This document shows, piece after piece, positions 53,365 through 61,424 of a stretch of 64,000 nt of DNA (its first letter is position 1; the number at the start of each line of letters is the position of its first letter). This DNA is from Alkalihalophilus pseudofirmus (lineage in GTDB: Bacteria > Bacillota > Bacilli > Bacillales > Bacillaceae_D), in assembly GCF_029094545.1 (NCBI RefSeq), contig NZ_CP117835.1:1840001-1904000 (forward strand), in the 5' to 3' direction. The translations under genes and the position numbers were made by a program. The notes under the pieces are model-generated. The model was given only the letters and a program-made list of their open reading frames with translations. It was not told where the DNA came from and made no database searches.

Positions 53365-54222
53365 ATGTATTTCTATAGAGAAGATTTAATCAACATGATT
53401 GTTCCTGATAAGCCAGATCCACATGCAGCAAAAGTCCTGCAAGAAGCGCTTGGCGGTCAGTTTGGTGAAATGAGAACGATGATGCAATTTTCATTTCAAA
53501 GCGCAAACTTTAGAGGCAAAGCGAAGCAGTACCGTGATTTAATTAGAGGCGTTTTTTTAGAAGAACTCAGTCATATTGAGCTTGTTCAATCAACCATTAA
53601 CCAGCTGTTAAATGAATCAGGCGGCGATATGCCAGGAAACCAAGCGCAAGATGGAGCCCCGTTAGATGATGTCATCCAAGCTGGAGCAAATCCTCATCAT
53701 TATATCATTGGAGCTAAAGCATCGCTTCCTGTTGATGCAGGCGGTAACCCTTGGAACGGCTCTTGGGTGTATGACCATGGAAACTTAGTAGCAAACCTTT
53801 TAAATAACGTGGTACTTGAATCCACTGGGGTTTTGCAAAAATCTAGAATTTATGAGATGAGCGATAATAAGACATTACGTGAGACGATCGCTTTTCTGAT
53901 TGTACGGGATAACGCTCATCAAAATGCCTTTGCTAAAGCGCTAGAAACATTAGGTGTTGATTGGGGTAAGCTCTTCCCTGTTCCAAATTATGATCTTAAT
54001 AAATACCCTGAGTGCCGCAAATATGTCGAGATGGGATTCCATAATGCTCAGTTTAACTTCCGTTTGGATGAAACTCGCATGGGAGAAATCTTCCAAGGAA
54101 CGTCTCCAAGCAGAAATGACGGTGAATTGGCTGTTACCCCGCCGCCTAAAGGGCATCCTGTTCCAGAAATGCCTGATATGCCAAATGAACACGCACCAGG
54201 TTTAACGGATTTAAATAATTAA
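53365..54222 (+). CDS. non-heme manganese catalase
   Basis: 285 residues from ATG behind AAAGGTGGTAGATCTT. Four-helix-bundle di-manganese site: Glu35 in GEMRTMMQF, Glu67 and His70 in EELSHIELV, with later ligands in VLESTG and RDNAHQNAFA. It splits hydrogen peroxide. Relatives in Bacillus (CotJC, YdbD) are linked to spores or general stress. The C-terminal tail is Pro-rich (PPPKGHPVPEMPDMP). Two terminators follow. Confidence 0.95.
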   Translation: MYFYREDLINMIVPDKPDPHAAKVLQEALGGQFGEMRTMMQFSFQSANFRGKAKQYRDLIRGVFLEELSHIELVQSTINQLLNESGGDMPGNQAQDGAPLDDVIQAGANPHHYIIGAKASLPVDAGGNPWNGSWVYDHGNLVANLLNNVVLESTGVLQKSRIYEMSDNKTLRETIAFLIVRDNAHQNAFAKALETLGVDWGKLFPVPNYDLNKYPECRKYVEMGFHNAQFNFRLDETRMGEIFQGTSPSRNDGELAVTPPPKGHPVPEMPDMPNEHAPGLTDLNN

Positions 54223-54236
54223 TGTAACATGTATGA

Positions 54237-54260
54237 GCACCCATGCTTAAGTGGGTGCCT
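54237..54260 (+). terminator. terminator of the Mn catalase gene
   Basis: GCACCCA (54237-54243) pairs with TGGGTGC (54252-54258), followed by CTTTAGCTTATTTT. Stem 7 bp. Confidence 0.65.
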
Positions 54261-54392
54261 TTAGCTTATTTTCAACCTGCTAAACCAGGACTGCCAGCAA
54301 GATCATCAGCATAAACAAAAAAGAAATTGGTACAAACCATTTCGTATGTATTCAAGATTGACGCCTCTTATTTTTCTAGGAATTCATCGGAA

Positions 54393-54422
54393 AAGCTCCC
54401 ACCATGTGAGAGCTTCTTTTTT
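54393..54422. terminator. bidirectional terminator
   Basis: AAGCTC (54393-54398) with CAC pairs with GTG and GAGCTT (54410-54415), followed by CTTTTTT on the plus strand; on the minus strand TTTTCC follows. It ends the Cys/Asp/Arg-rich gene. Confidence 0.7.
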
Positions 54423-54626
54423 CTACCAGAAGAAAAGGTTACAGAAACATCTACGTCTATGGCAGCAGCGGCAGCAGCACTTTTTGCAGCAATGGTGATG
54501 GTGATGGCGACGGTCGTCACGCCTGTCATCGCGTCTATCACAACGATGGTCACGCCTGTCATCACGACGATCATCACGACGGTCGTCACGTCTATCATGG
54601 CATCCACAGTCATGGTGGTAACACAT
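54423..54626 (-). CDS. low-complexity Asp/Arg/His/Cys-rich small protein
   Basis: 67 residues from ATG 54626 behind a strong TTAGGAGGTGTAGAT. MCYHHDCGCHD is followed by repeated DRRD units (about residues 11-39), HHHHH, then CCKKCCCRCCHRRRCFC and a NLFFW end. Eleven or more Cys and many His suggest metal binding or cross-linking; alternating charge repeats recall spore-coat or exosporium proteins. Family not known to me. Gene neighbours include Mn catalase and another Cys-rich protein. Confidence 0.65.
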   Translation of the reverse strand: MCYHHDCGCHDRRDDRRDDRRDDRRDHRCDRRDDRRDDRRHHHHHCCKKCCCRCCHRRRCFCNLFFW

Positions 54627-54742
54627 ATCTACACCTCCTAAAAGAGAGATACTATATTATATAAACTCATATAATAGATGTATCCGCTATTGCTAGAGGT
54701 GTGAATAAATTGTGCTGATTACCATAGTGGTTCGTCTAGTAG

Positions 54743-54889
54743 TTAAACTATCTTTTCGGTTTCAGCCGTTGAAATAAACTGCATTATTCTTCTTTCATCG
54801 GTTGTTTTTTCTCGAAGGTAGTCTTCTTTGTCAAAATAGAGAATGGTGCTTATAGTAGCTAGGGATCCTTTAAACTCGTGTACACTCAC
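54743..54889 (-). CDS. 48-residue protein, unknown
   Basis: GTG 54889 behind AAAAGGAGTGGTGTC, stop at 54743. The sequence VSVHEFKGSLATISTILYFD continues KEDYLREKTTDERRIMQF and ends TEKIV. It is soluble and charged. No family recognised. It starts 18 bp after the upstream gene and is likely co-transcribed. Confidence 0.45.
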   Translation of the reverse strand: MSVHEFKGSLATISTILYFDKEDYLREKTTDERRIMQFISTAETEKIV

Positions 54890-54907
54890 GACACCACTCC
54901 TTTTTTT

Positions 54908-55153
54908 CTATTGCTCGGGAGTTTTCCTAACCTTTTCTCGAAGGAATAAAAGCACATAAACCGCTACACTGCATATGAGCATAATTCTCACGGCCCCAAC
55001 CGTCACATCGAAATTTTGTTCAAGCACATAGAAAGTTTCATTTGGGTGCACATACGGTATATAGAAAAAGACCTCTTCTCCCCTGTACACGTACAATGAA
55101 ATAATAAGACCGAAAATGATACCGCTAAAGAGAGACAGCCAACTCTTCTTCAT
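54908..55153 (-). CDS. two-helix membrane protein, unknown
   Basis: 81 residues from ATG 55153 behind AAGGGGGATTGGTG. Helices at about 4-22 and 56-74 enclose an extracytoplasmic loop (RGEEVFFYIPYVHPNETFYV), and the C-terminus is basic (REKVRKTPEQ). Family not recognised. A small 48-codon gene follows after 18 bp. Confidence 0.55.
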   Translation of the reverse strand: MKKSWLSLFSGIIFGLIISLYVYRGEEVFFYIPYVHPNETFYVLEQNFDVTVGAVRIMLICSVAVYVLLFLREKVRKTPEQ

Positions 55154-55371
55154 CACCAATCCCCCTTCAAACGGAATTGTTAAGCCTTTGTTTTAATCAA
55201 CTTTCTCAGTTTACCATCAATAAGTGGAAAATTTAAGAATAAATGTGCTATTTTAACTTCTTATTCTATGTTAAAATCATCGATACCTTCTATTTTTATC
55301 GATGGCAAGGATTTGATTTCATTAAAACTTTATGTAATCTTGAGCAAATGAAACCGCTCAAGAATGAAGTG

Positions 55372-55608
55372 TTATTCATTACAAATGACCTGGCAATTAC
55401 CTGCATCATCACAGACAATATCGCAGTGAATCGTCTCTCCACCCTCCGCATAACAAACGAGTATACAAAATGGTCCATTACAAACTAGTTCACAATTATC
55501 AGGAATGTCTGCAATTGGGATGGTTCTAATGTTTAAAAGAGACTTAAACTGTTTTAATAGTTCACGAATCGTCTTTTTACAGCAGCAGCTCTTTCTTTTC
55601 TTAGACAT
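55372..55608 (-). CDS. small Cys-rich protein, probable spore component
   Basis: 78 residues from ATG 55608 behind AGAGGAGGTGATAGAGTC. N-terminal MSKKRKSCCCKKTIRELLKQ, then a domain with paired Cys: DNCELVCNGPFCILVCYAEG and HCDIVCDDAGNCQVIC. Ten or more Cys in 78 residues. A CCCKK cluster is shared with the Asp/Arg/Cys-rich protein 750 bp away. Spore coat is a guess from composition and neighbours; no family is claimed. Confidence 0.55.
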   Translation of the reverse strand: MSKKRKSCCCKKTIRELLKQFKSLLNIRTIPIADIPDNCELVCNGPFCILVCYAEGGETIHCDIVCDDAGNCQVICNE

Positions 55609-55725
55609 GACTCTATCACCTCCTCTCTCTTAACCTATGCATCGCACAAGAGAAAGGTATAGATGTTTTAAAGAAGGATAAACAAAACGGGCTGCCCTCT
55701 CTTTTACATCTACTAGTAATAGACG

Positions 55726-55821
55726 AAAGAGACCTAATCATAGTAGATTTGGTCTCTTTATAGAGATTAGTATAGGTGATCTGAAAAATTTTAAAAGACG
55801 CAACAGTGATCCTGTTGCGTC
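55726..55821 (-). terminator. two hairpins after the SDR gene
   Basis: GACGCAACAG (55797-55806) pairs with CTGTTGCGTC (55812-55821) with a T-rich tail on the minus strand: the SDR terminator. A second inverted repeat, AAAGAGACC (55726-55734) and GGTCTCTTT (55751-55759), lies further on and may be a back-up terminator. Confidence 0.65.
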
Positions 55822-55830
55822 ATACCTTTC

Positions 55831-56616
55831 TTATATTTCTTTCGTCCAATTTTCTGCTTCCTCTTCACGCATTTGCTTTTCAGTTTCTGCTGGATAAACC
55901 GTTCTAAATTTATGAGAATCTTTTGGTATGATCTCGACCATTTTCGCAATCATTTCTTCAGGGTCAAATTGATCTTCTACACCTTTATCCTTTTCTTTCA
56001 TCTCATCAAACGGCGAGTAATGGATGCCTTCACGCAGCCAGTCCCATTTCGCTTCAACCGCACGATCATTAAATCCTGTCGCAAACGGTCCTGGATTAAT
56101 GGTAGCTACTTGAACACCAAAATAGTCCATTTCCTTTTGTAATGATTTAGCCACAGCTTCAAGTGCATGCTTGGTTGATGCATAAAGCCCTGCATAAGGA
56201 CCCGCCATCGATCCGGCCATGGATGACATAAAGATGATCTTTCCTTTTCCTTTCTTTACAAACTTTTTCGCCGCAATTTGCGCAGTTTCAAGCGTACTAA
56301 ATACATTTACCTCAAACATTTCACGAAAAATAGACATTGGTACTTCGCCTAGAGGTCCCCCTTGATTAATTGCTGCATTGGCAACAAAGATATCGAAGTC
56401 TCGGCTAGCCATCTTCGCTCTTTCTTCTGGGCAAGTAATGTCCATTTTGAACACATCAAGCTCAACCCCTTCAGCTTTAGCAGCCTCTCTAAGGGAAGTG
56501 ACCTGGGCATCGATCTCTACTCCTGCCATAACTTGATGCCCAGCTTTCGCAAGGCCGATAGCGGTTCCTTTGCCAAGTCCTGTGCCAGCTCCTGTAATAA
56601 GAATTGATTTTGTCAT
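55831..56616 (-). CDS. short-chain dehydrogenase/reductase
   Basis: 261 residues from ATG 56616 behind AAGGAGGCGGTACAT; twelve codons of frame upstream are not translated. Rossmann motif GAGTGLGKG (about 8-16), NAA in VANAAINQGG, catalytic Ser in MSSMAG, Tyr and Lys in YASTKHAL. The substrate is unknown; FDIF after DMDIT-like MDITCPEE suggests NADP preference is not settled. Single gene. Confidence 0.9.
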   Translation of the reverse strand: MTKSILITGAGTGLGKGTAIGLAKAGHQVMAGVEIDAQVTSLREAAKAEGVELDVFKMDITCPEERAKMASRDFDIFVANAAINQGGPLGEVPMSIFREMFEVNVFSTLETAQIAAKKFVKKGKGKIIFMSSMAGSMAGPYAGLYASTKHALEAVAKSLQKEMDYFGVQVATINPGPFATGFNDRAVEAKWDWLREGIHYSPFDEMKEKDKGVEDQFDPEEMIAKMVEIIPKDSHKFRTVYPAETEKQMREEEAENWTKEI

Positions 56617-56705
56617 ATGTACCGCCTCCTTGAAATAGATGCTAATACCCATCTATTCCCTGGTAAGGATGAGATAAACGTATAATCAGAGGCGATGAGT
56701 TATCA

Positions 56706-57107
56706 TTAGTTCGTTCTGCTTTTTTTGTCTAAGAACCATACGTTCACTTCACCTGCATCACCTATAGTGAGGGGAACTTGATCAACGGATGTGTTGTCAT
56801 CTTGCTCCGAAAATCCCGCAATGATAAACTGTCCTTCCTTAACGGTGTCTATGTTGTCTAAGGAAGCTTCACCTAATTGTAATTCTTCTAATACAAACCA
56901 GCTTCCGCCTTGTTTCTGGACAGTAGATACGTTGATGGTCTCATTTGCGGAATAAGCGATTGCCATTGTTTCTTCATTAAGTGCAGCTTGAGAAAGAACG
57001 CTATCTGGTTGAGCAGGTAACGCGTCCTCTGGTGTTTCCCCTGCTTGCATACAGCCAGCTAACATAATAAATATCATAGAGGTTACAAAGATCGATTTTA
57101 GTTTCAT
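56706..57107 (-). CDS. lipoprotein, unknown
   Basis: 133 residues from ATG 57107. Signal peptide with lipobox MLAGC, mature part beginning CMQAGETPEDALPAQ, acidic and without recognised domain; about 100 residues of beta-type sequence (QKQGGSWFVLEELQLGEASL). Likely anchored to the outer face of the membrane. It follows the GNAT gene after 18 bp. Confidence 0.7.
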   Translation of the reverse strand: MKLKSIFVTSMIFIMLAGCMQAGETPEDALPAQPDSVLSQAALNEETMAIAYSANETINVSTVQKQGGSWFVLEELQLGEASLDNIDTVKEGQFIIAGFSEQDDNTSVDQVPLTIGDAGEVNVWFLDKKSRTN

Positions 57108-57125
57108 TTGAATCACGTCCCAACA

Positions 57126-57662
57126 TCATTTGTTGTTACTATATTCCCCAGACAGCACTCCCATATGTATAAGGTCATGCCATTTGCCTTCCCGGAATAG
57201 AACTTCTCGGCTCACACCTTCTTCTTTGAAACCGAGCTTTTTATATAAATGAATAGCCTTTTCATTCATTGAATAAACCTTAAGAGAAATACGATGTAGA
57301 TTCACCTCATAAAAGGCATAGTCAAGCAATACAGTGAGAGCTTCTTTAGCGTAACCCTTTCCCCAATACTCTTTATTGCCAATGTCAATAATACATTCAG
57401 CATTTCTATTTTTCATATCAAGTTGAACTAAAGAAATGATACCTAGAGTTTCTCCGCTGGAAATGTCAACAATCATATAGCTTTTAGAATCAACAGAACC
57501 GATAAGAATATGTTGAACAAAGTTCCTAGTTTCTTCGAGTGTATAGCTATCTATATAAGGGCTCGTTGTTTTCATTACCTCCACGTCATTCCGCCAGCTG
57601 TGATATAACTCAACATCACCTTCTGTTACTTTTCTGAGGTGAATTCGTTTTGAACGCAACAT
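57126..57662 (-). CDS. GNAT family acetyltransferase (RimJ/RimL-like)
   Basis: 178 residues with the RimJ/RimL pattern: SKRIHLRKVTEGDVELYHSW at the start, YWGKGYAKEALTVLLDYAF (acetyl-CoA loop), then NLHRISLKVYSMNEKAIHLY and KKLGFKEEGV. It may acetylate a protein N-terminus, spermidine or an antibiotic-like amine. It starts 1 bp after the upstream membrane gene. Confidence 0.9.
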   Translation of the reverse strand: MLRSKRIHLRKVTEGDVELYHSWRNDVEVMKTTSPYIDSYTLEETRNFVQHILIGSVDSKSYMIVDISSGETLGIISLVQLDMKNRNAECIIDIGNKEYWGKGYAKEALTVLLDYAFYEVNLHRISLKVYSMNEKAIHLYKKLGFKEEGVSREVLFREGKWHDLIHMGVLSGEYSNNK

Positions 57663-57663
57663 G

Positions 57664-58392
57664 CTATTCCTCCACTCTTTTAGGTATTAATGAATTTCCC
57701 TTAACAAATGAAATACTTAAGATCGTAAGCCAGACAAAGAAAAGAATCCCAATGACCTCTGTTACATCGTGCATCACTTGGCTGCCTTGCATTAAGAAAA
57801 ACCATGCAATGAAATAACCTACGATTAATAACCCTCCAACAATATAACCAAATAGCTTAAACCGATATGAAAAGCCCACCTCTTTAAGGGCTTGAGAATG
57901 TAAAATGATCCATATCCCAATCAAAAAGTTAGCTAATATGTAGATGCTTGTTGATAAACCACCTTCCATCATAGACCACTCTATGAGAAGGGCTGCAAAT
58001 TGTTTAGTGGTTTCATCGACTGCTTGACTGTATAACTTAATGGCATAACTCACAGCAGCGGCTTGTAGAATGAATGATAAGGCATACACGATAAACCCAG
58101 CACTGCCACATATAAGAGCGATAAGGTTTTTCATCTGAAAAGAACGAATCCCGCTGCACAAGTGGTAGATTCCGATTGGTATGACAGAACTTATTAAAAG
58201 AATAATAGCTTTTGAGCCATGGTCAAACCCAAAATAACCTGGAAATTGACTGTAATAGTCAAGCACAGAGATTGAAAGTCTTGCTTCTTGATCAATAGCT
58301 ATAGGATTCTGTATCTGAAAAACAATGTTTATCACCATCCACGTAACGAATCCTGCTACGTGGAATAATCCGATCCAACCAATAATCCTCAA
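57664..58392 (-). CDS. six-helix membrane protein, unknown (DUF4386-like)
   Basis: 242 residues with about six membrane helices, starting MRIIGWIGLFHVAGFVTWMV. The arrangement recalls DUF4386 proteins, but I could not confirm the family. Co-transcribed with the RimJ-like acetyltransferase, whose start follows the stop directly. Confidence 0.6.
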   Translation of the reverse strand: MRIIGWIGLFHVAGFVTWMVINIVFQIQNPIAIDQEARLSISVLDYYSQFPGYFGFDHGSKAIILLISSVIPIGIYHLCSGIRSFQMKNLIALICGSAGFIVYALSFILQAAAVSYAIKLYSQAVDETTKQFAALLIEWSMMEGGLSTSIYILANFLIGIWIILHSQALKEVGFSYRFKLFGYIVGGLLIVGYFIAWFFLMQGSQVMHDVTEVIGILFFVWLTILSISFVKGNSLIPKRVEE

Positions 58393-58555
58393 TGATGCTC
58401 ACCTCTTCAATATGTATAAATATTATCTCACTTTCCTTATATTAGCAGATTTGAATGACAGTATGGGAATTTATACCTGGTTTTGCTTGATTTTATATGA
58501 TTTGAAAGTCATTAATTAAAATAGAGAACAATTTATAGTAAAAGGAGAGATGCAA

Positions 58556-58831
58556 ATGTACAGAATAACTGTAATATCAGTGCATATCCTTATTATTTTG
58601 TTTGCTACCATGATCGGTATAGCTGGGATATACAATCCTTCAGCTCCCGACCCTAACCGTACATTCACAACGTGGATCGCTGCCATTCTCATGTTTGATA
58701 TACTTGTTATCCTATCTGCCTATATTCTTTTAAACGTAAAGAAAGGATGGTTATTTGCACTGTTTGTGTTCAGTTTATTAGGGTTGTTTTATGTCCTGCC
58801 TGCTATTTCGTTGTTTGTAGAAGGTTTATGA
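58556..58831 (+). CDS. three-helix membrane protein, unknown
   Basis: 91 residues from ATG 58556 behind AAAGGAGAGATGCAA. Helices at about 5-24, 38-58 and 64-85; a hydrophilic loop SAPDPNRTFTTW lies outside. Family not recognised. Divergent from the six-helix membrane gene. Confidence 0.6.
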   Translation: MYRITVISVHILIILFATMIGIAGIYNPSAPDPNRTFTTWIAAILMFDILVILSAYILLNVKKGWLFALFVFSLLGLFYVLPAISLFVEGL

Positions 58832-58880
58832 CTGGGTAATCGATTCTCTTCGTAAGTTCAAGCCCGTTTAGTTCAAATAA

Positions 58881-58902
58881 AAAAGCTTGGAATAATCCAA
58901 GC
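58881..58902 (-). terminator. terminator of the VOC gene
   Basis: GCTTGGA (58885-58891) and TCCAAGC (58896-58902) form a perfect 7-bp stem with ATAA loop; the minus strand continues TTTTTTATTTG. Confidence 0.75.
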
Positions 58903-58909
58903 AAGACGA

Positions 58910-59347
58910 TCAAACTTTCAACATATTCTGTTCATCGAATTCCCACATTTCACCGTAAGCGACTTCCCAATAGTAGCCGTCTAGGTCTTGAAAATAACCA
59001 CCGTATCCTCCCCAATCCGTTGGTGCTGCTTCTTTTATTACACTTGCACCAGCTTGTCTAACTTGGGTTAGTACCTTGTCTACTTCATCTTTTGATTTGG
59101 TATTGTACGCAAAAGTAATCCCCCGAAATCCACCTTGATTGATGGCAGGAGGTTGTTCTTTATTAATATCTTGTGCAAGATGTTCAATTGGATAAAGTGA
59201 TATTTTTGAGCCTTCATTTCTGAAAAATACAATATCAGGGCTGTCAGGATCGCCTACTACTGTGGTCTCGAAACCAATTTCTTTATAGAAGTCATGCGCT
59301 TTGGAAATATCTTTTGTCCCTAAAGTAATCAGGTTAACTCGGTTCAT
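58910..59347 (-). CDS. VOC/glyoxalase family protein
   Basis: 145 residues. NLITLGTKDISKAHDFYKEIG opens, DSPDIVFFRNEGSKISLYP and WGGYGGYFQDLDGYYWEVAY close the fold, with the terminal Glu in WEVAY. It resembles Bacillus YurT-like VOC proteins of unknown substrate. It starts 29 bp after the DUF1992 gene on the same strand. Confidence 0.83.
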   Translation of the reverse strand: MNRVNLITLGTKDISKAHDFYKEIGFETTVVGDPDSPDIVFFRNEGSKISLYPIEHLAQDINKEQPPAINQGGFRGITFAYNTKSKDEVDKVLTQVRQAGASVIKEAAPTDWGGYGGYFQDLDGYYWEVAYGEMWEFDEQNMLKV

Positions 59348-59376
59348 CTTCTACACTCCTCATATAATCAATGTAA

Positions 59377-59709
59377 TTACCAAACTTCTTTCGCCCTGTC
59401 TAGGTTGTTCACTGTGATCAGATGACGCTGCATCTGCGGTGGACATTTTATATTATGTTCCTTAATTTTTACATTAATCAGCTCAAGGTCACTTGCACTC
59501 CTGCATGTATGAATTAAAGCTGATATCTCCTTTTGAAGCTTTAACCAATGAGGCACATACCCTGCATCTTTTGCGATCTCCTGAAACTGCTGAAAGGTAT
59601 CACGTTTCATATAGTCTGAGGATAAAGGCTGCCCCTTACCCTTTAAAGTATCCTTCTCGCCTTTCTCTTCTAATATGTCACCAATAAGGTCGTTATATGG
59701 TCGATCCAT
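59377..59709 (-). CDS. DUF1992 (DnaJ C28-like) protein
   Basis: 110 residues from the second ATG. The DUF1992 pattern is present: DLIGDILEEKGEKDTLKGKG for the usual 'IREA...F..LPGKGKPL' helix-loop, then AGYVPHWLKLQKEI and HNIKCPPQMQ. Relatives lie next to J-domain proteins in eukaryotes; in bacteria the role is unknown. It precedes the VOC gene. Confidence 0.75.
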   Translation of the reverse strand: MDRPYNDLIGDILEEKGEKDTLKGKGQPLSSDYMKRDTFQQFQEIAKDAGYVPHWLKLQKEISALIHTCRSASDLELINVKIKEHNIKCPPQMQRHLITVNNLDRAKEVW

Positions 59710-59762
59710 CACAATCCTCCCTTCATAAAATCACTATAAAAATATATTTCGATAATCCATTG

Positions 59763-59789
59763 AAAAAAGCCTTCTTAAAAAGAAGACTT
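59763..59789 (-). terminator. Rho-independent terminator
   Basis: On the minus strand AAGTCTTCTT pairs with AAGAAGGCTT (one wobble), followed by TTTTTTCA. It ends the small membrane gene at 59810. Confidence 0.75.
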
Positions 59790-59809
59790 CAAGGATTGTT
59801 CATAAACGA

Positions 59810-60067
59810 TTATAAGAGGGCTGCTTGAATCACTAATGAAACATAGAAGAACGTAGCGCCTAAGGTGACGAAAAAACCAAATAGGAAGTGTTTATAATAA
59901 AACTGTATAAATACGCCAATCAACCAAACTAGAAATGGAATCATAAAATAGAGTCGATAGGTAGGTTCATTCGTTTCAGCTATACCAGGCCCGCTCATCC
60001 ATAGGGAAAATAATAAAACAAAAGCACCCGAAAAGATCAGCCAGATGATATTTAAACCTCTTTTCAC
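59810..60067 (-). CDS. three-helix membrane protein, unknown
   Basis: 85 residues; helices at about 7-25, 38-57 and 62-82. Start ATG/TTG region behind AAGGGAGGTGGGGAAGTG. Family not recognised. Just upstream lies a short copy of the 3' end of the gene at 60373. Confidence 0.55.
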   Translation of the reverse strand: MKRGLNIIWLIFSGAFVLLFSLWMSGPGIAETNEPTYRLYFMIPFLVWLIGVFIQFYYKHFLFGFFVTLGATFFYVSLVIQAALL

Positions 60068-60087
60068 TTCCCCACCTCCCTTATATA

Positions 60088-60130
60088 TGTTATCTAAAAT
60101 TCTATGTAGGTGCTGCTTGACTCATTCTTG
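60088..60130 (-). pseudogene. short duplicate of the 3' part of the next gene
   Basis: The segment around 60090-60125 is about 85 percent identical to 60413-60450: both carry CTATGTAGGTGCTG-like sequence. On the minus strand it reads VKQHLHRILDN, against VKQHLHKVLDN in the intact gene. The reading frame upstream is stopped. It looks like the remnant of a tandem copy. The rest of the 300-bp gap (60131-60372) shows nothing I recognise. Confidence 0.5.
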
Positions 60131-60372
60131 AGATGATCATCCCCTAACGTTGGGTTTGATCTATGCATATATGCAATTCGTTTATCGAAAGAATGCCTCT
60201 AAGATCTTCATATCAAAGTCTTCCACTATATAATCTTCTGAATTTATATTGGCTGTATAGTTACTGTAAATCGTAAATGCATCCTGCTAACAATGAAATA
60301 ACCACACACGTGTATAAGAAGCACTTAATTTTCAATCACATCCCACCCAAACAGCCCATTCTATTTATTACT

Positions 60373-61035
60373 TCAGTCTATAATCTCTAAATCAAATAAT
60401 TCCATTTCGGTGTTATCTAAAACCTTATGTAGGTGCTGTTTAACTAATTCGTTGACTTCCTCCTGCTTGAATTGCTGTTCATTTAGAAAAAATTCTAGAT
60501 TTGCTGCTTCGTTTTCCAGCTCATTTTGCAGCTTAGGAATGATTATATCCATTAAATAATAACCTAAAGAAAAAAATTGAAATTCATATTCTACATCAGT
60601 TGTTTTTGAATGAATTTGCTGTAAATATCTAATCGACTCAACATCTATTGTAACGGGCTTCACAAGTATATTAGTAGAGTAATCGTCCGTTAGCTGTATT
60701 GGAATTACTTCTTCATAGGGAAATTCAGTAAAAAGGATTAAATCATCATCAGTCGTCAGAAGAACAGGATTTTCGTAGGAATGCTCTAAGATTTCATTGG
60801 AACCACTAATGACAGTCATATGATCATGCAGCCAAGCTTGTGAATATTGATTTGAAATGAACATGTGTGCAGGGATCATAATGATTAGGAAGACGATAGA
60901 GACCATCCATTTGTTTAGTTCAATTTTAAACAATTTAAGAAATAATACAGTCAACATTGTACAAAGCAGGGTGAATATTGTTTTAGAGGGTATGTTTAAT
61001 AGGGTATATATCCACTCTGGAATAATGATGCTCAA
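60373..61035 (-). CDS. membrane-anchored protein, unknown
   Basis: 220 residues: two N-terminal helices (about 14-34 and 42-60), then a long cytoplasmic or external part, acidic, with LLTTDDDLILFTEFPYEEVI and a helical C-terminus (NELENEAANLEFFLNEQQFK). Family not recognised. A partial copy of its 3' end is found about 320 bp downstream. Confidence 0.55.
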   Translation of the reverse strand: MSIIIPEWIYTLLNIPSKTIFTLLCTMLTVLFLKLFKIELNKWMVSIVFLIIMIPAHMFISNQYSQAWLHDHMTVISGSNEILEHSYENPVLLTTDDDLILFTEFPYEEVIPIQLTDDYSTNILVKPVTIDVESIRYLQQIHSKTTDVEYEFQFFSLGYYLMDIIIPKLQNELENEAANLEFFLNEQQFKQEEVNELVKQHLHKVLDNTEMELFDLEIID

Positions 61036-61179
61036 CGCTTTTCTCCTTCTACAAAAGTAATGACTCTATCATCATAGCACATTAACCTTCCATAATTAAG
61101 GTTTATATACACTAAATACCATGTGAAAGTGAAGATTCGCCCTTACTGACTCCCCGCGCATAGTTGCTGTCATTTCAAT

Positions 61180-61366
61180 TGTATCTTTTCCCCTCGTTTA
61201 TGCGTTGGGTGGAAAGGTAATTGCTCTCTTCTTTCGTGTAATAGCGTCGGTTGGGAGCTTATTTGCGTCAATCCCTTCCTATTGCGTCCCTTCAAGCTGG
61301 ATATGCGCCGGTGCTGAGAACTATTGTATAGATTGAACCAATAAATGCGCCGGTTGACCTTACTCC
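61180..61366 (+). repeat. 21-bp-step repeat element, copy 6 (complete)
   Basis: Hexamers start at 61180 (TGTATC), 61201, 61222, 61243, 61264, 61283, 61304, 61325 (TGTATA) and 61346 (TGCGCC): steps 21 x4, 19, 21 x3. Unit 1 and unit 8 carry TGTAT, the others TGCGTC or similar. This copy and copies 3 and 4 define the complete element. Confidence 0.85.
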
Positions 61367-61393
61367 CACCGCCTTCCCTTCTCACATCCACAC

Positions 61394-61424
61394 AAAAAAA
61401 GAAGCTGCCCACAGGACAGCTCCT
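61394..61424 (-). terminator. terminator of the CNNM/CorC-type gene
   Basis: On the minus strand GAGCTGTCC and GGCAGCTTC form the stem around TGTG, followed by TTTTTTT. Confidence 0.7.

Noticed and set aside
54327-54641. Ala/Thr/Val-rich plus-strand frame opposite the Asp/Arg/Cys gene
   Set aside because: It is a frame shadow of the repeated codons of the minus-strand gene, which has the strong ribosome-binding site.
40195-61366. CRISPR-like appearance of the 21-bp-step arrays
   Set aside because: Units are degenerate over their whole length, there is no constant repeat with variable spacers of about 30 bp, and no cas genes are in the window.
61170-61412. 80-codon minus-strand frame
   Set aside because: It crosses the 21-bp-step element and a terminator; no ribosome-binding site.
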